Positions 34,808 to 41,549 of a DNA stretch of 41,549 nt are shown piece by piece (within the stretch, counting starts at the first letter, position 1; each line of letters starts with the position of its first letter). Made by a program: the position numbers and the translations under genes. The stretch lies in NCBI RefSeq assembly GCF_001949145.1, contig NW_019091488.1, positions 17,340 through 58,888 of the forward strand. The letters run 5' to 3'. A model generated the notes under the pieces. That model had not been told where the DNA came from and searched no databases. It saw only the letters and a program-made list of their open reading frames with translations. This DNA comes from Acanthaster planci (taxonomy: Eukaryota > Echinodermata > Asteroidea > Valvatida > Acanthasteridae).

Positions 34808-35860
34808 ATGGCAAGGAACCGCAACTCCTCAACCGTCATGCCTGCCGATTTTGACAGGACTCGAGCTGTTGCCGTTTGTAATCCCATGGCACCTCCCCTC
34901 CTACCAAAAATAGTCATCAGTGCGTTACTTACTCTTCAAAGGAACATCACTGCGGGCAGAGGTGATGGGCTTGAGCAGTTTCAGTCTGCGGAGGAGCGAG
35001 TTGCCGATGCTCTTCGCCGTATGTCCATGACATACACGAATCTGGGTAAGGCGCATAAAATCCCGCAGCCTGATTTCGCGGATGCTGCGTACCGATGGGC
35101 TTATGTGTATCAGTACCTCACAAAACATTGCCACCTCATTTATCAAATGCTCTGGCTACTACTGCCGTTCGACATTACCAAGCGGTGGCTGGAGAGAGGC
35201 GTTGATGTCTGCTCCGTCGGAGGAGGCCCGGGCACCGATGTCATCGGGGTTCTCGTCTATCTCCAGTCCGTGAGGTCCTATCTCGGCAAACCGGCCTGCG
35301 AGCGCGTCGTCGGGCATGTCCTCGACAAGTTTGCCACGGCGTGGAACGGGGCCTGGTTGGCTATTCGGGAAAGTAATTCCGTGCTTAAAAAGAGCCAAAT
35401 ATATTGTAAGTATATCGCCTGCGACCTTCTGGCTGACTTGCCGACGGCTGCCATGGAGCAGGAGATCCGACAGGCCGACTTGGTGACCATGATCAAGTCG
35501 TTCTCCGCGTTCGTTGCATTCATGCGGGACGGCCGCGACATTAGGCAATGTGCGGTGGCGAAACTTCTGAAGCAGATGAAGCGAGGGGCGGCTGTGCTCT
35601 TCATCGACAACAAGGATGAGGCTTACGTGGACAGAGCCTCGTCGTTGAGTTTCATGCCCAAGACCCAAAATAAGACACTTCTGCGAGACATTGCTAAGCC
35701 AGCTGGGCTTGAAATCCTCGGGCAGTGGCACGGCAACACCGAAACCTTGTTACTTCGGGAGGATTACCGTGACCTGAAGCGATATCAGGAGCAACTCCGC
35801 CTGGACTGGAACCCGCTTCGCAAATGCGCAGTCAGTGTGTTCCTCCTGTACAAGCCCTAA
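34808..35860 (+). CDS. Predicted SAM-dependent methyltransferase, single exon, 350 aa
   Basis: One uninterrupted frame with a good start context (AAAATGGC). The N-terminal 120 residues are mostly helical. Residues 131-143 read GVDVCSVGGGPGTD, the glycine-rich SAM-binding motif I of class I (Rossmann-fold) methyltransferases. D173 after HVL could be the acidic motif II residue. CDLLADLP (205-212) and ADLVTMIKSFSAF (223-235) fit motifs III-IV, AAVLFIDN (261-268) a further core strand, and CAVSVFLLYKP is the C-terminal strand. Substrate is unknown. Fungal rRNA base methyltransferases of the Bmt5/6 type have a similar GGGPG motif, a weak comparison from memory. The gene is much richer in G+C than its flanks, third positions especially, and lacks introns, unlike its neighbours. 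That suggests retroposition, horizontal transfer or strong coding constraint. Frame length and codon pattern indicate a real gene. Confidence 0.85.
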   Translation: MARNRNSSTVMPADFDRTRAVAVCNPMAPPLLPKIVISALLTLQRNITAGRGDGLEQFQSAEERVADALRRMSMTYTNLGKAHKIPQPDFADAAYRWAYVYQYLTKHCHLIYQMLWLLLPFDITKRWLERGVDVCSVGGGPGTDVIGVLVYLQSVRSYLGKPACERVVGHVLDKFATAWNGAWLAIRESNSVLKKSQIYCKYIACDLLADLPTAAMEQEIRQADLVTMIKSFSAFVAFMRDGRDIRQCAVAKLLKQMKRGAAVLFIDNKDEAYVDRASSLSFMPKTQNKTLLRDIAKPAGLEILGQWHGNTETLLLREDYRDLKRYQEQLRLDWNPLRKCAVSVFLLYKP

Positions 35861-35889
35861 AAAACCCCAAATTACTGATGACTCGTAGC

Positions 35890-36024
35890 CTGTTTGTTCC
35901 ACGCGGATCTGGATCGCGATCAGTGATCCGACACTGGTTCACCGACACCAGAACCTGCCTCGTGGATAGCGCAAACCAGCTTTCAGATCATTGATCGAGA
36001 CCCAGATCCGTATGAAACAAACAG
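35890..36024. mobile_element. Inverted-repeat MITE (135 bp) 30 bp after the methyltransferase gene
   Basis: The arms read CTGTTTGTTCCACGCGGATC from the left and CTGTTTGTTTCATACGGATC inverted from the right, and stay similar for about 44 bp each (through GATCAGTGATC / GATCAATGATC). Flanks CTCGTAGC and ACCCTAGC agree at 5 of 8 bases, consistent with an aged 8-bp hAT-type duplication. No coding capacity. It could contribute to the 3' end of the neighbouring transcript, but nothing shows this. Confidence 0.65.
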
Positions 36025-36029
36025 ACCCT

Positions 36030-38337
36030 AGCCGTCAAAACGTGGTACATTATGCTGCCGAACAGTAACATGAGACGACGGATGATGTGTCCACGTCAAT
36101 TAAAAACTAATAGCGAGTCTGAAACAACAAATTATACAGGACGGTATTCCGGAAAAACCAAACCCCGAGGAAAGGGGTTAATATGCCCAAACCATAAGAT
36201 ATGATAATAATGTATAAGGATCTCTGAAAAGTAGAAGCAGTATTCGTTCTAATGATACCTCTTGTGGTATCCCTCCTGTCATGCATGACTGAACACCATT
36301 GTCTTGAAAAGGGGCATCGTCCGAACTCAGTTGTCACACTTTGGATAAACCTCTGTTATGCTTGTAAAATGGTAAAATGGCTGCGAGTGAATTCATTAAT
36401 CTCCATAAGCTGATTTAGGGCATTGCGAATCCAGATTTTTTAAAAATACGTCCGTGACTGTGATTGGTCAACGCGTTGCGCGTTGCAATCTCTTGAAGAC
36501 AACCACCCCTATAAGTGTAAGAGGAGAGTGGTACGCGCTCACGAAGGAGATGGTCTGTTGACTTTGCCCAGCGCACACTCGATGCGTAGCATAGGCGTGA
36601 CCCTAGCAAGATGTGTGTAAACTGAGCAGTAGCGTATAATACTAAGGGGAATGGAGGCACGACTCCCGCCGCTTAAGGGGCTGGGCTATGCATTCGCTTA
36701 GACTAAAATATTCTAGGAGGAAAAATCAGGTGATAGTGCGCTTTGATCAGTGTTTTAAGTGTGACCAAACCCACTGAGTGGCGGCCCTCTAAAAACAAGG
36801 ACCCCAAGTACCCCCTCCAATATGTACCCTGTTACGCCACTGCATTCACGCAGAGCAAATTTTTGGCTCTGGATGAATTTCAAAAACGTAAGGATCCGCT
36901 CCGAGCAGGAACAAAGGAGGGAGTGTTTTGAAATAAAATCGCTCGTCACCAAGCGCTCGAACAGGGCGCTGGGAATGGCTGAGGGCCTTGCACAAATTTT
37001 TGTGAAGGAAATATACCACACGGGGTCACAGCTTTTGCGACGGGCAGAGCACTGTGGGTACGTTTCCGCCAGGCGCGCGAGCATGCTCAATGTGGCGGTT
37101 ACCAATTCTCGCTACCGTCATTAGTTCATCCAAAATTGATCAAAATAACCAACGATTTAAAAATTTACTGCCCAAAGACACGTGATCAGTGATAGTGAGA
37201 AGATAAAATAACGTGACTGTAAAAGGCCACGTTTTCATCACAAAGTAGACACTCGTCCGAGTCTAAGCATGCCTCACGCGCACGCATGCAGCACAAGTGG
37301 GCATCGTAAGTGATGTCCAGCATTCGGGTATAGTCCATTTGCAACGCCACACAATTGCCAACTCAGTGGGCGGTAACTGTAATAAACACGACCTTTGGTC
37401 AAATTCACCTATTTCAGTTCTTCATAAATAGTGTTATGTAAGCTATTTAGCGTAGAATGTGACTTTGCATAAATTAAGGCTCAAAGCTAACATTGAAGGC
37501 GACGGGCGTGGCCCACTTGTGGTCGTCAGCCTGTCCACGGGGCACATCTCACCGTGATTTGTGTAATAAGTTAATTTGGTTACATTAAATTATGCTTAAT
37601 TGGTCTAATAGTACATTTCGTGCGTCGAGCTTCCTTCATTTTGTGTAGTCACAATGTTCTCAGTGAAAAGTGAACAGCATGATAGAATTTTTGTCTACAT
37701 CAACAGTTAATCAAGACAAACGACTCTTGGCGTAACGGCCGGGCGAGTGTTGGCTTTGAAAGCGACATGACCACCTGTCATCATGGAGGTGTTTGTGAGA
37801 ATTATTTTAAGAAGGGGAAAATGGACGACTGTGTTCATGCTGAAAATTGAAAATTTTCTACCCCACCTAAGACAAAACCTGAATACGCAATACGAACGAC
37901 TTTTCACGTTCTGGTCTATTTTACCCACCGCAGTATCGTGGCCAAGCCCAACGCCAAAAGTGAAACTTTAATCGCTGAGGTGACGTGACGGAAAATGTTT
38001 GGTACACGTATTTTGTTTTTTAATCTTTCACACTAATAATTACAGACAAATTCACAGAGATAATTATGGCAAATATTTTATTCTGAATGAAAGTTACGAA
38101 TGCTCATTGTTAGCACTCTGTAACATTTACACAGGCGTACTCAACTTAGAAAGTTAAATCAAACTCCGAACTCAGGACAACTGGTGGGACGAAATACATT
38201 GTAAGCGCTTCCGGGAGTATACACTATTGTCACAGAGTTCCCTGTGGCCAACCGACAAAGATACAATTATATACCTGTAGTTAAGATAACCGCAGCCACA
38301 ATTGCCAATTTTAAATAAATCTTTGCAGTCCCACAAT
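36030..38337. other. Intergenic stretch, no gene seen
   Basis: No recognisable coding exon on either strand. The longest frames (100 codons plus at 36822-37124, 116 codons minus at 37105-36755) overlap one another and have no known domain. An ATTAAA near 36099 could serve the upstream methyltransferase gene. Confidence 0.45.
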
Positions 38338-38821
38338 TTCAGGTAGAACGCTCACCTGAATGGTTTACATCAATGTTGAAAACCAACATTGATGAAACTG
38401 CATTTACGGACATTACGGGAGGCTGGCGATGTTGGACTATTAAACATCGCCAGCCTTCCCAAAAAGTCACACTAATTAGCCCGTTTTCCAATACTCAACT
38501 TGGTGTCCTCGATTATGGGCCTGAAGCGTTTACCTTAAATTGAAATACTGTAATGTTTGGCTCTTTTGCATCTTACTTGATGTGTTGTGGCACTATGAGA
38601 CTTGCTATTGTGTTTACAACCTCAAAGTCAGGAAGTAAAAAACAGTTGAAGCCCGAGACGGAGCCCAAGTCGAGTATTGGAAAACGGCCTCAGGCCCTGC
38701 ATTTTGCGCTTTCCCGAGCAGCTGTGCTGCCAGGCGAATAGCGTAGACACTACACGTGTCGAGTACATGTTATGTGTGCGTGCTCATAATTCTGTAGTGT
38801 GTAGTCTCTACTCGCTTCGCC
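38338..38821. repeat. Cluster of strong stem-loops and inverted repeats
   Basis: (1) TTCAGGT 38338-38344 / ACCTGAA 38354-38360. (2) CATCAATGTTG 38368-38378 / CAACATTGATG 38384-38394, perfect 11 bp with a 5-nt loop. (3) GGCTGGCGATGTT 38421-38433 / AACATCGCCAGCC 38443-38455, perfect 13 bp, extended by GGGA / TCCC around a one-base bulge. (4) 38481-38503 and 38665-38687, a 23-bp inverted pair (CCGTTTTCCAATACTCRACTT core, one mismatch). (5) 38733-38755 and 38799-38821, an imperfect 23-bp pair. No clear target duplication encloses the whole, and no protein frame of note is present. Confidence 0.7.
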
Positions 38822-41032
38822 TAGAAGGTTCGTTGCACGTACGTGAGTAACGGGCGCATTAAACAGGGTTGAGATTGAACAATGATAAAAATAGCTGAAA
38901 TCATCTGAAAAAGGGCATAAAAAAGCTGAACTGTGAAAGTCCCCTATACTTTTGTACACAGCCAGTGAGGGAAAAAAAGCTGAAATACTAACCAACAAAA
39001 TGTGAAAACAGCTCTAAAGCAGAGAAATCTCACCCGATGAAAGTCACGACGCCTCATCAGTCTCTGCTATCGAGGGATAGTTAACTACATGTAGTTAGTG
39101 CCGTGCACTTTTAGATGTTGAGTATTGCAGTAATTTGCTCCTAGTCTAAAGGTAATGTTAATCAAAACCACATTAGCTAACTTGGGTGGTTCTTACACAT
39201 TGTACGTAGAGGAAATCATGCTCCGTCAATGAAGTTCTTCAAACCAATTTCTGACAGTTAACAATTTGTACGCATAAAAAGAGTATTTGGTCAGCTCCCT
39301 CTAAACAACACACACAGGACCACCATTTTGAAAAAGTGCCGTAATTATAAAGTTTAAAATCCTGTCGATTCTTCACAGTGAAGCTATGCACTGCTTCATG
39401 AGATCACATACATTTTGGCAAAGTTAAATTATGAGTATCCGCTCACATGTACAAGCTATTGCATTGAAAAAATTATCAGCTAGTCCTCCCGCAAAACAAA
39501 ACACAAAACATAACAAAATAAATAAAAAATAACAATACAATGTAATAATAGCAGTAATTAACAAAAAGTCAAGATTGGGTTTAATGTGAAAATAGGAAAT
39601 AAGAAATGGGAAATAAGTAAATGAGTAATGGAGGTATTTAAGTTTAATTGTACATGTACCTGTCTCGTCCCGATCTCAAATGCCAACAAGGCCTCAATTT
39701 TCTTGAACCCCACTGTATCAATGGAACATAACATACTTGTAAAAGTAATTACTGTATTGCAGGCGAAAAAATTAACCGCATTAAATATACACAAGTTCCA
39801 ACATCAACCGTAATTGATAAAAGCGGTCAATATACTCAGCTATTTTTCTGGCATTAGTTTTGGGACGTAAATATTACCACAGACAAGTGTATTTACACGG
39901 CTGCACTGACACATGCAAAATGTGCGTAAGTATGTACACATAAAGCTCCATATTTCCACTGCTGTGGACGCCATTCTGCAGACGGACAGCATGCAGTTAT
40001 TTCGTGTCGTAAGGAATTGTGATCTGCAAAATACAAATCATGCTTCTTCATGCAGTGTGAACTACTGCAAATGTCTGCTTGAAACATCTGCGTAATAAAA
40101 AAAAACCAGTAACAATTCCTCCCCAGTACCACTCCCTGACATATTCTCCTGCTAAAAATCTAACAGGAATGCTGGATTTGGCTCTAATGTTCTCAATAAA
40201 AGATTTACAGATCCAAAAAAGAGCACCCATTTTTTTTCATCCAAAAGATATAAAAAAAAATCTACAAGAGAATAACACAAAAATGAATCTACATTTTGGA
40301 GCTGAATCAGGAAAATAAACTGGAGAATCCTGTAAATACTTAGAGTCCTGTGTTCATTTTTTTTTCAGAAACTAAACTGTTGACCCTACATAATGTTCTT
40401 AAAAAAAGCGTGATTGAAAGAATGCAATTCACAGATCATGGTACTTTTCCAAACTTAAAACTATAACACCGTTATGTAAATGCCAAAAGGTTATCGTCTA
40501 GAATGAAGGAAAGTAAAATCCAACCCTCAGTTAATCAATTTTGGTCAAGTTGCGTTCTTCATATATCACTCAATTCCCTCCAGCAAAAATTTCTTTGAAA
40601 TTGGGACGTATCTGGCTGCTTGTGCATTACAATGTTATTTAATAATTTACAATATTCACAAAATAGAGTAGAGACCATGGCGCATGGAATCCATCCAAGA
40701 TTACATCAGTACAAATGACACAATATTCAAGTGTTATCAAGGAACAAACTGAACGATTGTCCATTCCAAAGTGTTGCCCACGATACATTTCTCTTCACAA
40801 TCACAAGGTAGTGATTTGTCGATTAAAAAAAGTCCTCTCCAGAGCCGTCAGTATGCACATGACAAGGTGTGCGAGAATTTGAAGTCATTAGCTTTCTTTC
40901 AATGTGGCAATTCCGCATGCTTTTGATTTCATCACCACACTTTGTACCCACTCAGACAGTGCACGTCAGCATCAAAGTGCCCCAGTGAACGGAGGTCGCC
41001 TGCGCACTGGGCAATGCAAAGCTCATGACGGT
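38822..41032. other. Intergenic sequence and probable 3' UTR of the casein kinase gene
   Basis: No coding exon recognised. The part nearest 41032 must include the 3' untranslated region of the minus-strand CSNK1A1 gene. Its end could not be placed. A/T-rich simple sequence lies at 39488-39545. Confidence 0.45.
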
Positions 41033-41287
41033 TCAGCGCCGGCTCATGTTCCTGCTCTCTGAGTGGCGCGTGCCTTGAGCTGTCATGTGATTGGCTGTGC
41101 TTGGGTGACTGGGGGGCGCGGCCACCTTCTGCTTCAGCATGGTCCAGTCAAAGGTGTAGTCATACTGGTGGTTTAAGGTGCGGAACAGGATACGGAAAAG
41201 CTGCCGCAGGTACATGTAGTCGGGCCCCTCGTCAAAGCGCAGTCCTCGTGCATAGTTCAGATACATGGAAAACTCGGCTGGAAAGCC
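41033..41287 (-). CDS. CSNK1A1: Casein kinase I alpha, last coding exon (partial gene)
   Basis: The minus strand carries an acceptor TTAG (41288-41289) followed in phase 0 by [18 protein letters not shown], then [17 protein letters not shown] and [14 protein letters not shown]. This is near-identical to the end of the kinase domain of animal CK1 alpha, where an exon also begins at GFPAEF. The tail after LKQK (about 30 residues, ending SESRNMSRR, stop 41035-41033) is species-variable, as usual. CK1 alpha is a Ser/Thr kinase acting in Wnt/beta-catenin and Hedgehog signalling and other pathways. Upstream exons with the ATP-binding and catalytic loops lie beyond the right edge. The very high conservation favours CK1 alpha over the delta/epsilon paralogues, whose tails differ. 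Confidence 0.95.
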   Translation of the reverse strand, partial: GFPAEFSMYLNYARGLRFDEGPDYMYLRQLFRILFRTLNHQYDYTFDWTMLKQKVAAPPSHPSTANHMTAQGTRHSESRNMSRR

Positions 41288-41549
41288 CTAACACAGAGAT
41301 TATGGAAACGGAAAGTTTAACATCAAACCTTTAACTTTGCATTGTGACCCGATTCCAGGAAATGAGTCTGAAGGACATATTTTCGCTGGATCGTTCTCCA
41401 CAAAAGTTACAAACAACACACTCTACTCATTGTTTGGGTATATGGCACTTAAATTTGAGCATTACAATGTATAATAAATGGGGGTATTAAAATGGATTAA
41501 AAAAACCAAGGACTGAATCTACCAAACTCCACTGCAAAAGATTCATTTC
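41288..41549 (-). other. Intron of CSNK1A1 (3' part)
   Basis: Non-coding sequence upstream of the last coding exon on the minus strand, ending in the acceptor at 41288-41289. The donor is outside the window. Confidence 0.8.

Noticed and set aside
35159-35731. 190-codon minus frame opposite the methyltransferase
   Set aside because: Antisense shadow favoured by high G+C codon positions; the plus frame carries the SAM motif.

Overview
This window looks like nuclear DNA from a marine invertebrate animal. Its two recognisable conserved genes are animal genes (RAB28, split by GT-AG introns, and the last coding exon of casein kinase I alpha). The rest is AT-rich and crowded with decayed transposons of types common in invertebrate deuterostomes: Penelope-like, L2/CR1-like and DIRS-like retroelements, pogo-, hAT-, piggyBac- and Kolobok-type DNA elements, and tRNA-derived SINEs. 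The recurrent palindromes TACATGTA and TAGGCCTA and the 'gcgccctc' tags fit an echinoderm or a relative, but that placement is inference and the species cannot be fixed from the sequence alone.

Left part (1-15.4 kb): a graveyard of retroelements. It opens with an internally deleted Penelope-like element on the minus strand and a pogo-like DNA element at 835-1716. A Penelope-type hairpin lies near 3240. A dead LINE (about 4.1-7.07 kb) carries a pogo-like MITE in its 3' region. A dead DIRS-like element (about 7.2-9.7 kb) is interrupted by a tRNA-derived SINE. Next is a GC-richer unidentified block with degenerate tandem repeats (about 10.0-12.3 kb). A dead L2-like LINE (about 12.8-15.4 kb) ends in the usual L2-type tail.

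Middle part (15.4-26.3 kb): no convincing host gene. It holds a 1.5-kb TTAA-flanked element, a second SINE copy, two related TTAA-flanked elements (21.8-22.6 and 24.7-25.3 kb) and a degenerate minisatellite of about 21 bp period (23.75-24.1 kb).

Right part (26.3-41.5 kb): the host genes. RAB28 can be reconstructed completely as seven coding exons on the minus strand (26302-31931, 224 aa, ending in the prenylation motif CCVM). Two MITEs sit in its introns. Next comes a single-exon 350-aa predicted SAM-dependent methyltransferase on the plus strand (34808-35860), much richer in G+C than its surroundings, followed by a small inverted-repeat element. A cluster of strong stem-loops lies at 38.34-38.82 kb. 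At the right edge the terminal coding exon of CSNK1A1 enters on the minus strand (41033-41287); the rest of that gene lies outside the window. RAB28, the methyltransferase and CK1 alpha show no sign of shared regulation or function; they are simply neighbours.
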